A stretch of DNA of 24,363 bases from an uncultured Planctomycetaceae bacterium (GTDB lineage: Bacteria > Planctomycetota > Planctomycetia > Pirellulales > Pirellulaceae). Both the position numbers and the translations under genes were made by a program. This document shows positions 14,552 through 24,058 of the stretch, piece by piece. The notes beneath the pieces are model-generated. The model saw nothing but the letters and a program-made list of their open reading frames with translations, was not told the DNA's origin and ran no database searches. Every line of letters starts with the position of its first letter. Within the stretch, counting starts at the first letter, position 1. Location of the stretch: assembly GCA_903927685.1 (NCBI GenBank), contig CAIYOB010000923.1, positions 1 to 24,363 on the forward strand. The letters are read 5' to 3'.

Positions 14552-14959
14552 GGCGGTCTCGCACGTGAATACAACCCAAGCGGAATCAGGAAACTGATAC
14601 CCCCAGCCAGTGTAGTCCCATTGGGCAGGCCCACGCAACACGGCGTATGGAAGCCCGGCGACGGCACGCCGAACGGCAGCGGGGCATGGTGGACGACGCC
14701 CCGGCGGCGGGTTCGACCTGGTGACACGCGACGGACGGACTGTATTTCGAAAGCGAGGGCAGGCGATGGAACACGGCACGGACAGGCCCACGGGAAGGAC
14801 CCAAGGCCGGCGGGTAGGGTAAACGGGGCGGGGTTCCCCGCGGCCTTCCAGGCCGGCACGTCGGCCGCCACCGCGGCGAATCCGCCAGCGACCGCCTACA
14901 CCGCAATTCCCACGGCCAGGATCAGCGCACGCACCTGCCTGGATCGCCGCGCCGGGACT
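14552..14959. other. Intergenic region without a recognised gene
   Basis: 408 bases between the zinc-ribbon gene and the sialidase-like gene, both on the minus strand. Open frames here are Arg/Pro-rich and lack ribosome sites. A GCGGGG/CCCCGC hairpin (14828-14841) has only a 2-base loop and no T-tract. I see no repeat, RNA or promoter that I would call. Confidence 0.4.
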
Positions 14960-16168
14960 TCATGGGGTCGCCTGCCTGTACAGAAAATCGACGGGGAACC
15001 GCGTGATCTGGGTGAAACTCAGCGGGCCGACGAGCTTCGTGTCGCCCGAGCAGTGGGCGAGCACGACGTCGTCGCCGGCGAAGCCGATGGCCGTGTAACA
15101 GTACCAGCCGTCGGGATTGTCCTCCAGCACCCGGGGCGATTCCCACGAGCGGCCGTCGTCGCGCGAGATGGCCGCGTGCAGCGGCGTGCGCTTGCCCTTC
15201 AGCCGGGGCTCGATTCCCGCCTGGTTGTTCCACACGAGCAGCAGGTCGCCCGTCTTGGGAATCCGCTTGATCGAGGCGGGCGAACAGGGGCTCAGAAGCG
15301 TGGAAGGCTGAAACGGCAGCCAGGTGTCGCCGCCGTCGGACGAATAGCTGAGGAACTGGCTGCCGGCCGTGGTGCGCGCGAAGAGCAGGAGCCGGCCGTC
15401 CTGCAGTTCCACGACCCCGGGCTCCTGGGTCGTCACCCGCTTGCCGTCCGCCGCCTGGCCCTGGAGCTGGCTCTTGCTCCGCCGCCAGGTCTGGCCGCTG
15501 TCGTCGGACAGGTAGCACATGCAGATGCCGGCCCAATCGGGCTGGTCGTACTCCGGCGTGCTGTGCAGGCACACGGGCAGTACCAGCCGTCCGCTGCTCA
15601 ACTGGACGGCCCGATCGTTGTTCAGCACATAGTAGCCCACTTGATCGGCGATGCAGAGCCGCGGCTCCGACCAGGTCCGGCCGTCGTCCGCCGAGAGCCG
15701 CAGGACCGGCCGGCAGTCGTGGGCCGACTGTTTGCGGAGGTAGAACAGCGCCAGGCGGCCGTCGAGCAGCCGCACGAGCGACACGGACATGACATTCCAC
15801 TGGCCTTCGTTCGGCACGACCAGCACGTCGTCGCGAGTCCAAGTCCGGCCGTTGTCGGAGGAGAACCGGGCTGCCAGATGGGCCGCCGCGTGATCATCCC
15901 CGCCGCCCGTGAAATGCGTGTAGACCAGCATCAAGCGGCCATCGGCCAGACTCGCGAACGCCCCCTCGCTGTTACGCGGGTTGCCGAGCCCGGGCGGCAA
16001 CAGCGGGATCCGCTCCACACCGTCGCCCCGATCGCGAACCAAGTCGTCGGCGCGGACCGGCGGAACGGCCGCTGCCGGTCCCGGTGCCGGCTGGGCGGTC
16101 TCGGCCGCGGATGCGGCTGCCAAAGACAGGAACCACCACGCCAAGAGCCAACCCCGTAATCGCCACAT
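14960..16168 (-). CDS. Secreted BNR-repeat sialidase-like protein
   Basis: 402 residues from ATG 16168, which precedes a clear signal peptide (RLRGWLLAWWFLSLAAASAA). Five Asp-boxes mark the blades of a six-bladed propeller: SSDNGRTW (103-110), SADDGRTW (149-156), SDDSGQTW (211-218), SSDGGDTW (266-273) and SRDDGRSW (325-332). Sialidases release terminal sialic acids, but many planctomycete members of this fold act on other sugars or are uncharacterised. The usual N-terminal FRIP motif is not clear; an RIP at 53-55 may be coincidental, so true sialidase activity is uncertain. It is exported and lies at the downstream end of the catabolic cluster, separated from the oxidoreductase gene by 422 bases. 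Confidence 0.82.
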   Translation of the reverse strand: MWRLRGWLLAWWFLSLAAASAAETAQPAPGPAAAVPPVRADDLVRDRGDGVERIPLLPPGLGNPRNSEGAFASLADGRLMLVYTHFTGGGDDHAAAHLAARFSSDNGRTWTRDDVLVVPNEGQWNVMSVSLVRLLDGRLALFYLRKQSAHDCRPVLRLSADDGRTWSEPRLCIADQVGYYVLNNDRAVQLSSGRLVLPVCLHSTPEYDQPDWAGICMCYLSDDSGQTWRRSKSQLQGQAADGKRVTTQEPGVVELQDGRLLLFARTTAGSQFLSYSSDGGDTWLPFQPSTLLSPCSPASIKRIPKTGDLLLVWNNQAGIEPRLKGKRTPLHAAISRDDGRSWESPRVLEDNPDGWYCYTAIGFAGDDVVLAHCSGDTKLVGPLSFTQITRFPVDFLYRQATP

Positions 16169-16590
16169 GCCAGACCGCCTTTCTGTTGGGACGACCGCCG
16201 TGCCAAGTCCACTCGCCGCCAGGCTCAGTCTAAACGGCGCCGCCAGGGGCGGCAACGGGCGGCTCACTGGGGGCGGTCCAGCAATCGCGGTCCAGCCAGG
16301 CGACTTGTCTCGTGGGCCCGTCGAACGCCCTGCCGGACGGATGCCGCGGGGCACCGCCATCACCCCCTTGCACGGCCCTGATATCCTCACCGCACGGAGC
16401 AATGGAAGGCGATTCCTCAGGCTCAGTTCGAGCGGCACCCAGACGTTCTTCGATCGGTCGAGAGACATCGATCTGACGCCGGAGGCGGTGATTGTCTGGC
16501 TGGACGACTTCGCCGAACAGGACGCGTTGCAGCCCGTCTTGGATCACGGTTCGGCCCGAGTCACGCACCCGGGTGACGGCAGGTGTACGC
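16169..16590. other. 422-base gap with weak open frames on both strands
   Basis: Between the FAD oxidoreductase stop and the sialidase-like start. A minus-strand frame (to 16230) reads RDSGRTVIQDGLQRVLFGEV and the opposite strand reads DLTPEAVIVWLDDFAEQDAL; neither has a start with a ribosome site nor a family I know. The stretch near 16239-16253 can fold as GCCGCC/GGCGGC. The sialidase-like promoter may lie here. I call no gene. Confidence 0.3.
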
Positions 16591-19365
16591 CTAATGCGGC
16601 ACCAACTGTAACGCGTCAACCACCACATAGCCGTCAGTGTCCGCGGTGGTGACGACCACGGACGTTCCGGTGCCGGCCGGCAGTTCGAAGATTCCGAGGG
16701 AATGGAACAGACGCTCAATCTCGGGGATCCGCTGCTGGTCGATCCGCACCGTCTGCGCCCCGGCGGGCGTCGTGATCGTTACGGGCACATTGCGGGCCCG
16801 GTTCTTGTAGGGCACATACGACAGGCGAATCTCGTACTTGCCCGCCCGGGGCACCTCGGGTACGAAGCGGATCGATTTTCCGCCCTTGTCTTCGTCGCCG
16901 TCATGCACATAGCCGTCCAAGACGTACGGCTCCGCATACGTGGACGTGACCCACTGCCCGACCTGCTCGGCTTGGCTCGCGTCGATGACCAGTCCGGGCA
17001 GCTTGCGTGGGTCCACGTTGAAGAACCAAGGCAGGCCGGGTGACACGTCGGGCAGCGCCGCGGCCGCCTGGACGCGGCGGGCGATCTCGACCACCCGCAG
17101 CGGTTCGTCGTACACCCGGACCTCCGCAACGCTGGTCATCCCCTGAAACACCATTCGCAGCTTGGCGGTGGTGACCGCATCCAAGCCCAACACGTAACGC
17201 CGCTGGTGACAGCCGGTCACTTCGGCCACCGTCCGCCACGCGTCGCCTTGCCAAGCCTGGATGGAGAATGCCTGCGGCGCCAGGGTCTTGACCGCGAACG
17301 ACACGTGCACGACGTTGAACGTCCGAGGCTGTGGCCAGGCGAGTTGTAGCCAAGGCAGCTCGTCGTCCGGTTGCGGGCTCCAGGCGTTCGTCAGACCGCC
17401 CGAGGCCCGTGCCAAACCGTTGGTGACGTTGGCGGCCGGCGACCGCTCGAGCTCGGCCCGAGCCCCTTCGCTCGATGCCGTCACGGTCGCCGCCGGCGCC
17501 AAATCGCGCGGATCGCGATTGGGCAAGTCGATCAGCCAGGCTCCGTCCTTCAGCAATTGCTGCTGCAGCTGTTCCAGATGCTGCTCGTACACCCCGCGCG
17601 GCGTCGTGTCATGCTGGACGCACAGCGCCGCCGCCGTCCCCGCCGCCTGGCCGATCACCGCGCAAGTCAGCATCACCCGCGTGTCCGACAGCGCCATGTG
17701 GCTGGCCGAGATATTTCGCCCGGCCATCAACAGGTTGGCGACGTTCTTGGAGTACAGGCAACGGTAGGGAATCGAGTAGACCAGCCCCAGGCAGGGATCC
17801 AGGCCGCCCGGCCGGTCGTAGTGGACGGCGAACGAGCCCTGGTGAAAGAACCCGCCCGAATGATGGTCGTCCAGGCACCAGCCGCCATAGGCCACGCGGT
17901 CCGGGAACAATGTCTGCTGGCGGATGTCGTTCTCGGTCAGCACCACATCGCCGATCAGCCGCCGGCTTTCCCGTTTGCCCGCCACGTGCCCCACCCAGGC
18001 CAGGCGATGACTGGCGGCCGCCTGGGCGTCGCGAGGGCAGTGGTTCTTCAGGTGGTCCCACAAGCCGAAGATCAGCCGCAGCAAGTCGTCACGGATCTGT
18101 TCGGCGTCGGCATAGGTGTCGCCGAGCCCGCCCAGTTCGAGCTTCCACTGGTCGCCGGTCCGCGCGCCGAGAAAGGGATGCCGGCCCTCGGAAAAAATCT
18201 CGCACGTGGGGAACGACAGCGCCCACGGCGGCGCAGTGAACGGCTGCGGCGAGCCGGCGTCGACGCTGGCGTACTTGAGCGTGTTGCCCATCGTGTTGCT
18301 GCTGGGCGATTCCGGCGCCCAAGGCTCGTTGTACATCGCCCGCGGCTCTTTGCCGTGCCGGTATTCGGCCCCCGCCGCCACGCCCACGGTGGCATCGCCG
18401 GTGCAGTCCAGGAACACACGGCCGGCCATTCGCAGCCGCCGGCCGGAACGGGTGTCCGAGGCCAGCACGGCCGCAATCGCCTGTCCGCCCCCGGGCTTCA
18501 TTTCGACGCCCGTGGCGTGGGTGTTCAGGCACAGCGTCAGGTTCGCCTCGGCCTGGACCAGTCGCAGCAGCCGTGCCGAATAGACGGCCGCCTCCGTGTT
18601 GGTCTGATTGCCCTCGGTGCGGTACTCTTCGACCAGCCCCGTTTCGCGCGGATCCAGCGGATCCCGTTTGCGGTGCGGCCAGACGCCGACGGGTGGGACC
18701 AGGATCTCGGTGCTCGCGTTGCCGCCCAGGACGGGACGATTCTGAATCAGGACGGTGGCCGCCCCCAACCGGGCGGCCGTCACCGCGGCCGTGCAGCCGG
18801 CCAGGCCGCCGCCCACGACGACGACCTCGAACGTACCCCCGTCCGCAACCTCCCGACTGACTCCCCCGTGGCGTTCCCGCAACTCCGCGACGGCAGGCAA
18901 CTCGTCCGGCGGCGTCCACTGCGGGTTGGCCGCCAGCACGACGGCGTCACAGCGGGCATAGTAGCCGGTCAAGTCGTGCAGGCGCACCTCGACGTCGCCG
19001 GCCAGTTCATGGACGCCGCCGTCCTCCCACGTCCAGCCGTGGCGGCCGCTGCCGCCAAACGCCCGCTCCACCCGCCGCCCGCCGAGGAACACCTCGAACA
19101 AGCCCGGATGATGCTCGGGCACCCAGTCCTTGCAGCGGACCCACAAGCGGAAAGTCCCGGCCCGGGGCAGGCGGACCGCGGTGACCGCGTCCGCGACCGG
19201 TGTCCCCAGTCCGCTAGCCAGCAGGTAAGGCGACCCCATCTGGTCGATGAACTGGGCGTCGTTCGTCCAGCCCCCGTGGTCCTGAAACTGCTCGGCCTCG
19301 ATCCAGACCACTTCGTCGTTCGCAGCGCCGGCCGCCAGCCAGGCCGCGAGTGCAAGCTTCAGCAT
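16591..19365 (-). CDS. Secreted FAD-dependent oxidoreductase with carbohydrate-binding-like flanking domains
   Basis: 924 residues. A short signal peptide (MLKLALAAWLAAGAA) opens the protein. Residues 18-145 form a beta-rich, carbohydrate-binding-like module (VVWIEAEQFQDHGGW). The FAD-dependent oxidoreductase core follows, with a Rossmann motif VVVVGGGLAG (181-190), NRPVLGGNAS, a DCTGDA motif and, near its end, MAGRNISASHMALSDTRVM, all typical of the FAD_oxidored family. Then come an F5/8-type discoidin-like module (about 640-760) and a C-terminal golvesin-like beta domain (about 790-924) ending in VVVDALQLVP. Such proteins are numerous in planctomycetes; their sugar substrates are mostly unknown. 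Export, the binding modules and the neighbouring sulfatase and DUF1080 protein point to oxidation of a complex glycan or sugar. Confidence 0.88.
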   Translation of the reverse strand: MLKLALAAWLAAGAANDEVVWIEAEQFQDHGGWTNDAQFIDQMGSPYLLASGLGTPVADAVTAVRLPRAGTFRLWVRCKDWVPEHHPGLFEVFLGGRRVERAFGGSGRHGWTWEDGGVHELAGDVEVRLHDLTGYYARCDAVVLAANPQWTPPDELPAVAELRERHGGVSREVADGGTFEVVVVGGGLAGCTAAVTAARLGAATVLIQNRPVLGGNASTEILVPPVGVWPHRKRDPLDPRETGLVEEYRTEGNQTNTEAAVYSARLLRLVQAEANLTLCLNTHATGVEMKPGGGQAIAAVLASDTRSGRRLRMAGRVFLDCTGDATVGVAAGAEYRHGKEPRAMYNEPWAPESPSSNTMGNTLKYASVDAGSPQPFTAPPWALSFPTCEIFSEGRHPFLGARTGDQWKLELGGLGDTYADAEQIRDDLLRLIFGLWDHLKNHCPRDAQAAASHRLAWVGHVAGKRESRRLIGDVVLTENDIRQQTLFPDRVAYGGWCLDDHHSGGFFHQGSFAVHYDRPGGLDPCLGLVYSIPYRCLYSKNVANLLMAGRNISASHMALSDTRVMLTCAVIGQAAGTAAALCVQHDTTPRGVYEQHLEQLQQQLLKDGAWLIDLPNRDPRDLAPAATVTASSEGARAELERSPAANVTNGLARASGGLTNAWSPQPDDELPWLQLAWPQPRTFNVVHVSFAVKTLAPQAFSIQAWQGDAWRTVAEVTGCHQRRYVLGLDAVTTAKLRMVFQGMTSVAEVRVYDEPLRVVEIARRVQAAAALPDVSPGLPWFFNVDPRKLPGLVIDASQAEQVGQWVTSTYAEPYVLDGYVHDGDEDKGGKSIRFVPEVPRAGKYEIRLSYVPYKNRARNVPVTITTPAGAQTVRIDQQRIPEIERLFHSLGIFELPAGTGTSVVVTTADTDGYVVVDALQLVPH

Positions 19366-19467
19366 CCCGCCACCTCTTTCCGCGTTGGTGTTGACGCCGA
19401 GCGTGATCCCGGAATTCGCCCCGCGCCATCACGATCCTGGCTGTACGGTGTCGTCCGCAACAGGCTG

Positions 19468-20634
19468 TCACCTCGGCGTTCGACGCGCCTTCAGCCAACT
19501 CTGCATTTGACTCAAATCGTCGGACCAGTCCGCGCCGACGCGACGTTCGCAGAACGCTTGAAAGAGCAGGTCGACCGTTTCTTTCAAGCCGCGCAGGCTG
19601 TCGATGCGGCCCTCGAGGACGGCCCGCCCCTCGGCATCTTCCACCGCCTGGACCTTGGCCCCGCTGACGGCAAAGGTCTCCGCTTGCAGCGTCAGTTCGT
19701 ACGGCACGCTGTGCCGGGCCAGCATCAAGCCGGCCTTGCGGGGCAGTTTGCCCGAGCGAATCGCCTGGGCCGCTTCCGGCAGCGTGGTCGGGTCGTCGGC
19801 CGAGATCGTACCTTTGCCCGTTTCGCCGCGGGGGCATTCCAGGCTCAACGTCTTGGCAAACATCCCGGTCACCTCGGACCCGTCCGGCAGCGCGAGCGTG
19901 TCGCCTTGCGTCTCCCAACGCCACCACAGCCACAGCAGGAATTCGTTGCCCAGGAAATCGTAGTTGTCGCCTTCGCCGTCCCACCACACGATCTCGCCGC
20001 CGGGGCCTTCGCCGCGAAAGTTGGCCGGCGACACGTCGTTCAAGGCCCGGCGTTGGCGCACCTTGGTCGCCCATTCCAAGGCCACTCGCCCGGAGGACAG
20101 CCGGCTCAACTCGATCGCGAACGCTTTGAGCACCAGTTCGGCACAGACGTCGCCGGCCGAGGCGCTGGTCGCCCCGCAGTACAGCAAGCCGTCGCGTGCG
20201 TCCCACAAGACGGGAAACTGCTGCATTCGCTGGAACTGGCCCGTGCGTGCCGCGTCCTCGCACCGGGCCTCGACGGCCTCCTTCGCCTCTTGTCGCTGGA
20301 TCTTGGTGGGCCGGCGGCCAGGCGCATCGGCCGTCAGCAGGGCCAGCTCGATTTGCAGCCAAGCCCGGCGGATCGCGGCCGGCACCTGGTTGGTGTCGAC
20401 CCGCACGGCAAAGTGCAAGGCATCCCCGAAGACGTTCTTTTCCAGATCGAATTCGTCATCCAGCAGGTGATTGCCGGCCAGGAAGCCGATCCGGGCCTGC
20501 TCGTTCGACAAGCTCCCCCGCCCGCTGATAGCGAACTTCTTGAGAAGCTCGACGTGTTCCGGGCCAAATTGGCGCGGCTGTGCCCCGTCGATGCGAAAAC
20601 ACTCGAAGGTCATGCTGCCCGACAAAAAACCCAT
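19468..20634 (-). CDS. RdgC-like protein (putative recombination-associated)
   Basis: 388 residues from ATG 20634, with AAGGAG five bases upstream. The start of the N-terminal domain (MGFLSGSMTFECFRIDGAQP), FLAGNHLLDDEFDLEKNVFG, the basic helix GRRPTKIQRQEAKEAVEAR, and FPVLWDARDGLLYCGATSAS with the helix that follows resemble RdgC, a ring-shaped DNA-binding protein that modulates RecA. RdgC of E. coli has about 303 residues, so this one is longer. The similarity is by pattern only and could be a distant or unrelated fold. There is no signal peptide, so it is cytoplasmic, unlike its neighbours. It is preceded by the 18-base tandem repeats at 20711-20775 and stands out as a housekeeping-type gene inside a catabolic cluster. 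Confidence 0.55.
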   Translation of the reverse strand: MGFLSGSMTFECFRIDGAQPRQFGPEHVELLKKFAISGRGSLSNEQARIGFLAGNHLLDDEFDLEKNVFGDALHFAVRVDTNQVPAAIRRAWLQIELALLTADAPGRRPTKIQRQEAKEAVEARCEDAARTGQFQRMQQFPVLWDARDGLLYCGATSASAGDVCAELVLKAFAIELSRLSSGRVALEWATKVRQRRALNDVSPANFRGEGPGGEIVWWDGEGDNYDFLGNEFLLWLWWRWETQGDTLALPDGSEVTGMFAKTLSLECPRGETGKGTISADDPTTLPEAAQAIRSGKLPRKAGLMLARHSVPYELTLQAETFAVSGAKVQAVEDAEGRAVLEGRIDSLRGLKETVDLLFQAFCERRVGADWSDDLSQMQSWLKARRTPR

Positions 20635-20710
20635 ACCTGCTCCTTGCTCGTGGCGTGCTCCTGTCCGCAGCGGGAAGTGTCCGTGAAGCGGACGTTTTTT
20701 GCAAGCGGTC

Positions 20711-20775
20711 GCCCGGGAGAATGGTGGCCCGGGAGAAAGGTGTCGCCTGGGAGATAGGTGTCGGGGAGCGAGGTG
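20711..20775. repeat. Degenerate 18-base tandem repeat
   Basis: Units begin at 20711, 20727, 20745 and 20763. The pattern is GCCYGGGAGAWAGGTGTC, with the second and third units differing at two positions, and the first (16 bases) and last (13 bases) shorter. It lies between the GH29-like fragment and the RdgC-like gene, close upstream of the latter's start at 20634. It has no coding role I can see. Confidence 0.7.
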
Positions 20776-20810
20776 CGCGAGAGTAAGTCGACGGGGGGAC
20801 GGCACCGGCC

Positions 20811-21572
20811 TCACTTCGGAACAACGGCCGGCAGTCCCTGGTGAATCGCTGTGACTTGGGCCACCTGAGCCGCGTCGAACGTCCCGATCGGGCCGGCCGC
20901 CGGATCCCAGTTCGGGCCGAGGTCGAGGGTCACGGCGCCGCCTTTCTCGACGACCGCGCGCACCCACCGGACCCAACGTTCGGTCGGCTGGCGCGTATCG
21001 CGTCGGCCCCACGAGGACCCGACGTACGTGAGCGCATGCCATTGCGAACCGTCCACCCAGCGTGAGTCTGGAAGCACGTCGAACGGCTCGTTCAATTCGC
21101 CCGCCGTGTAATCTTCGGCGCGGGTGTGGCGCACCAATTTGACGCCCGGGTTAAAGGTGACGATCGCCCGCGGATTGCCCCGCTTGACCGCGTCGGCATA
21201 GATGCGGGCAATTACCTCGTTGAACGCGATGTGCTGGTAACCGCAATCGAACCACCAACCCGCGACTCGGTCCGCGTAGCGTGCCGACCATTCGTGAATG
21301 ACCTCGCCCCACTGCCGCGCGAACGGTTCGTTGAGCGGCTGATCCTGCCTCCCCTCAGGCAGCCCGAACGCCCGTTGGGCACGCCGGTCAGCGTTCGGTG
21401 CCTGGCACGGCAGATACAGCATCAGCCGGATGCCCTCCGGCTGCAGCGCGTGGTAGAGTTCCAGCGGCAGGTCGCGGCGGGCACACCGCTCGCCCGGTGC
21501 GACGCCGACGATCCGGTCATAGACCGCATTCGGCGCATTGAAGAAGCCCGAGTTCTGGCCCAAGGTGAGCAC
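20811..21572 (-). pseudogene. GH29-like (alpha-L-fucosidase-type) protein, 5'-truncated
   Basis: 253 residues remain. The sequence TLGQNSGFFNAPNAVYDRIV, RCARRDLPLELYHAL, GIRLMLYLP, VAGWWFDCGYQ, AGELNEPFD and GGAVTLDLGPNWDP matches the interior and C-terminus of planctomycete GH29-like proteins. Full-length relatives carry a signal peptide and the first part of the barrel before this point. Here the frame closes with an in-frame TGA three codons upstream of the first usable codon (GTG 21572). That GTG has no ribosome site, and it falls in the middle of a beta-strand. No N-terminal remnant is recognisable in the 90 bases before it, back to the sulfatase stop. I therefore read it as a truncated gene rather than a short enzyme; a sequencing or assembly error is the alternative. 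Confidence 0.65.
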
Positions 21573-21662
21573 GAAATCTCATGTTGGTTGGTCCTCGGTT
21601 GGCATGCCCCCGGCAACACCAGCCGTTATGATCGCACAAACCTGGTTCAGCGCCCGGGTTCC

Positions 21663-23330
21663 TCACGGCTTGGTGCTTCGTCCCTTCGCCCCCTTGGCCG
21701 CCTTCGGCTTGGCCGGGGCCGGCTCGGAAGTGTACGGCGGTCGTTCAAAGGTGCCTCCGTCGCCGGTGACGCGCGGATCGCCGGCTTCGGTCAGGATCTT
21801 CAGCAGCCGGGCGGCCAGTTGTTGCCGGACTTCGGCGTGCCCGGGATCCGCCGCCAAGTTCTTGGTCTGGCCGGGGTCCAGACGCAGGTCGTACAACTCT
21901 TCGGCGGGCCGCTTGCCGAACGCGAAATCGTAATACCAGCGCCACTGCGTCTGGTGCCGCTGGCCGATCAGCCAAGCCTTGGTCGGGCTGGCGTCCATGT
22001 CCGGAAAGGCGACGAACGTGTTGTGCTCCAATTCGTTGACCGCCGGAGTCTCGGTCTCGGTCACCGCTTTGGGACTGCCCATGGGCCAGCGGTCGGGCAT
22101 GAAGTTGCGGATGTACAAGAAGTCGGGCGTCCGGAGCGCGCGGTGCGGATACGGCAGCAGGCCTTCCCGTGCCGCGGCCACGTGCCGCTCGCGGCCGGTC
22201 ACGACCCAGGTGCGGTCCGGGTCCACCAGGCCGGACTGGTCGGCCTGCAGGACATTCCAGAAGCTGCGGCCGGTCATGACCGCCGGGGGCTCGAGGCCGC
22301 CGATCTCTAGGAACGTGGGGGCCAAGTCCATCAAGTTGACGAAGTCGTCCACCACGCGGCCGCCGGGAACGCCCGGCACGCGGGCGATCAAGGACACGCC
22401 GACGCCAAAGTCGTATAGATTGCACTTGCCGCCCGGCACGCCGGGCATGCCGTGATCGCCGCTGACGACGATCACCGTGTTGTCCAGTTCGCCGACAGCC
22501 TCCAGCTTCTGCAGCAGCACGCCCACGCCGGCGTCCCAAGCCTGGATCTCGCCCAAGTAATCGGCGACGTCGGCCCGCACCTCGGGCACGTCGGGCAGGT
22601 ACTTCGACAACTTGCCCTGCAGCAGGTCGGGATCGATGCCCCACAGCGCCTGGCCGGAGCCTTTCTCGTACTCGCGGTGCGTCAGGGTCGGACCGAACCA
22701 GTAGCAGAACGGCTGGCCGGGCTGGCGGTCGGCGAGGAACGCCTCGAAGTTGCCCCGGACTTCGCCCAGCAGCTTGTCCTTGGCCGCCTCGAACGTCAGC
22801 CCCTCGCGGACCATTCGCGTCGCATTTTCGGAGAAGTTGTTGTATTGGCCGCCGGCCTTTTCATAGGCGTATTTTCCGGCTCCGTACGGTGCGTCGTTCG
22901 GCGTGCCGGGACTCCAGACCTTGTACGTCTCGCCGATGTGATAGCCGGCGTCGCGCAGCAGCAAGGGATAGCTGGGAATATTCGCGTCCCACGTGGCTCC
23001 CTGCAGGATCGCTCCCAGGCCGGTGCGGAAGAAGTACTGGCCGGACAGCAGCGAACTGCGGCAGGGGGTGCAACTGGGCGCGGTGACGAACGCGTTCTTG
23101 AACAGCACGCCCTCGCGGGCCAAGCGATCGATGACGGGTGTCTTGACGACCTGGCTGGGCGAGGGGCGGTTCTCGACCGCGGCGTACGCGCCCGCGTACC
23201 GCCCCCAGTCGTCCGCAAAACAGAACAGGATGTTCGGCCGTGCCGGCCGAGCCGCAGCCGCGTGAACGGCAGCCGGCCCCGCAAACGAGGCGGCGAACAA
23301 CGCCGCGGTTAGCATCATGGTTCGCGTCAT
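21663..23330 (-). CDS. Secreted type I sulfatase
   Basis: 555 residues from ATG 23330, preceded by AGGAGG. The signal peptide is [20 protein letters not shown] plus a few residues. The sulfatase active site reads [12 protein letters not shown]: Cys87 is in the CxPxR motif (C-T-P-C-R, 87-91) and must be converted to formylglycine by a maturase not seen in this window. DD at 40-41 is part of the Ca2+ site. [20 protein letters not shown] carries the later metal and substrate residues, and THREYEKG is also conserved. Substrate is probably a sulfated polysaccharide; the sequence [16 protein letters not shown] suggests the planctomycete-rich S1_8-like group, which I recognise only by memory. It follows the DUF1080 gene by 54 bases and very likely shares its transcript. 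Confidence 0.93.
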   Translation of the reverse strand: MTRTMMLTAALFAASFAGPAAVHAAAARPARPNILFCFADDWGRYAGAYAAVENRPSPSQVVKTPVIDRLAREGVLFKNAFVTAPSCTPCRSSLLSGQYFFRTGLGAILQGATWDANIPSYPLLLRDAGYHIGETYKVWSPGTPNDAPYGAGKYAYEKAGGQYNNFSENATRMVREGLTFEAAKDKLLGEVRGNFEAFLADRQPGQPFCYWFGPTLTHREYEKGSGQALWGIDPDLLQGKLSKYLPDVPEVRADVADYLGEIQAWDAGVGVLLQKLEAVGELDNTVIVVSGDHGMPGVPGGKCNLYDFGVGVSLIARVPGVPGGRVVDDFVNLMDLAPTFLEIGGLEPPAVMTGRSFWNVLQADQSGLVDPDRTWVVTGRERHVAAAREGLLPYPHRALRTPDFLYIRNFMPDRWPMGSPKAVTETETPAVNELEHNTFVAFPDMDASPTKAWLIGQRHQTQWRWYYDFAFGKRPAEELYDLRLDPGQTKNLAADPGHAEVRQQLAARLLKILTEAGDPRVTGDGGTFERPPYTSEPAPAKPKAAKGAKGRSTKP

Positions 23331-23384
23331 GAGAGGATTACCTCCTGTGCCTGAATTGCGGAACACCGTTCAGCCAGCGGCAGG

Positions 23385-23972
23385 TCACTTGCCCAGTTCG
23401 GTCAGCCGCAGATTGCGGAACAGGAACTGGCCGCCGCCGGGGACTTCGGCCTGCAGGGAGATATGGCTGTCCAATTCCTCCAAGCCTTCGACCCGCCACG
23501 CCGGCTGGCCATTCACCTTGAGCGCCGCCGTCGCCCCGCGGACCGTCAGCTCGAAGCGGTTCCAATCGCCGGCCTTGACGGCCACCGAATTCTTGCCCGC
23601 CTCGAGACTGTCCAGGTTGCCTTCCATGCCCTTGCGGAGATTCACCTGGTAGCGTTTCGGCCACGGCCGCCCGGCGGGGACTTCGTCGTAGCGGAAATAG
23701 ACGCCCGAGTCCCAACCGTCCGCTTTCAGTGCCTTCCATTCGTACTCGAAGGTGAAATCCCGGTACTTCTTGGCCGACTGGACCAATCCGTTGCCCGCTT
23801 GCAGCAGGATGGCCCCGTCTTGCACGACCGCCTCACAGCCGAGCACCGTCCAGCCGTCCAGCGTCCGGCCGTCGAACAGCGACACCGGCTCGGCCGCGAC
23901 CGCTCCCGCGGCCGTGGTCAGAATCAAGGCCCACATGTTGGCGAACATCAAAGAAGCCAAGCGAAATGTCAT
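23385..23972 (-). CDS. DUF1080 / 3-keto-disaccharide hydrolase-like secreted protein
   Basis: 195 residues. A signal peptide (MTFRLASLMFANMWALILTT plus AAGAVAA) precedes a concanavalin-like beta-sandwich. The family marks are clear: SLFDGRTLDGWTV (31-43), DGAILLQAGNGLVQSAKKYR, FTFEYEWKA, DSGVYFRYDEV and KVNGQPAWRVEGLE. Members include 3-keto-disaccharide hydrolases that cleave oxidised sugars, which fits the oxidoreductase downstream in the same cluster. Most planctomycete copies are untested. AGGAG lies nine bases before ATG 23972. It is the first gene of the minus-strand cluster in this window. Confidence 0.9.
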   Translation of the reverse strand: MTFRLASLMFANMWALILTTAAGAVAAEPVSLFDGRTLDGWTVLGCEAVVQDGAILLQAGNGLVQSAKKYRDFTFEYEWKALKADGWDSGVYFRYDEVPAGRPWPKRYQVNLRKGMEGNLDSLEAGKNSVAVKAGDWNRFELTVRGATAALKVNGQPAWRVEGLEELDSHISLQAEVPGGGQFLFRNLRLTELGK

Positions 23973-23996
23973 GATGCGTTTCTCCTGAGGCGAAAA

Positions 23997-24058
23997 GGGG
24001 ACAGGACCCTCGCGCCGGTTCGGCCGTGGGGTGCCGTGTGCCGAAGGGTCCTGTCCCC
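23997..24058. repeat. Perfect 14-base inverted repeat
   Basis: GGGGACAGGACCCT (23997-24010) and AGGGTCCTGTCCCC (24045-24058) match exactly over 14 bases with a 34-base spacer. Starting 24 bases upstream of the DUF1080 start, it could be part of that gene's 5' leader, or a copy of a dispersed palindromic element. The 'GGGACAGGACCCT' word is one I associate with repetitive planctomycete DNA. Confidence 0.75.

Noticed and set aside
14213..16159. Plus-strand open frame opposite the zinc-ribbon and BNR genes
   Set aside because: Shadow of two genes with clear zinc ribbons and five Asp-boxes on the other strand.
16230..16590. Possible gene on either strand between the FAD oxidoreductase and the BNR gene
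   Set aside because: Parts read like protein on both strands, but no start, ribosome site or family supports either.
20679..20700. GTCCG/CGGAC hairpin followed by six T on the plus strand
   Set aside because: The shape suits a terminator, but no plus-strand gene lies upstream and the stem is only 5 bases.
17371..20757. Plus-strand open frame of over 1,100 codons opposite the FAD oxidoreductase and RdgC-like genes
   Set aside because: It is a mirror of high-GC coding DNA; it is rich in Arg, Gln, Pro and His, has no domain or ribosome site, and spans two real genes and their gap.
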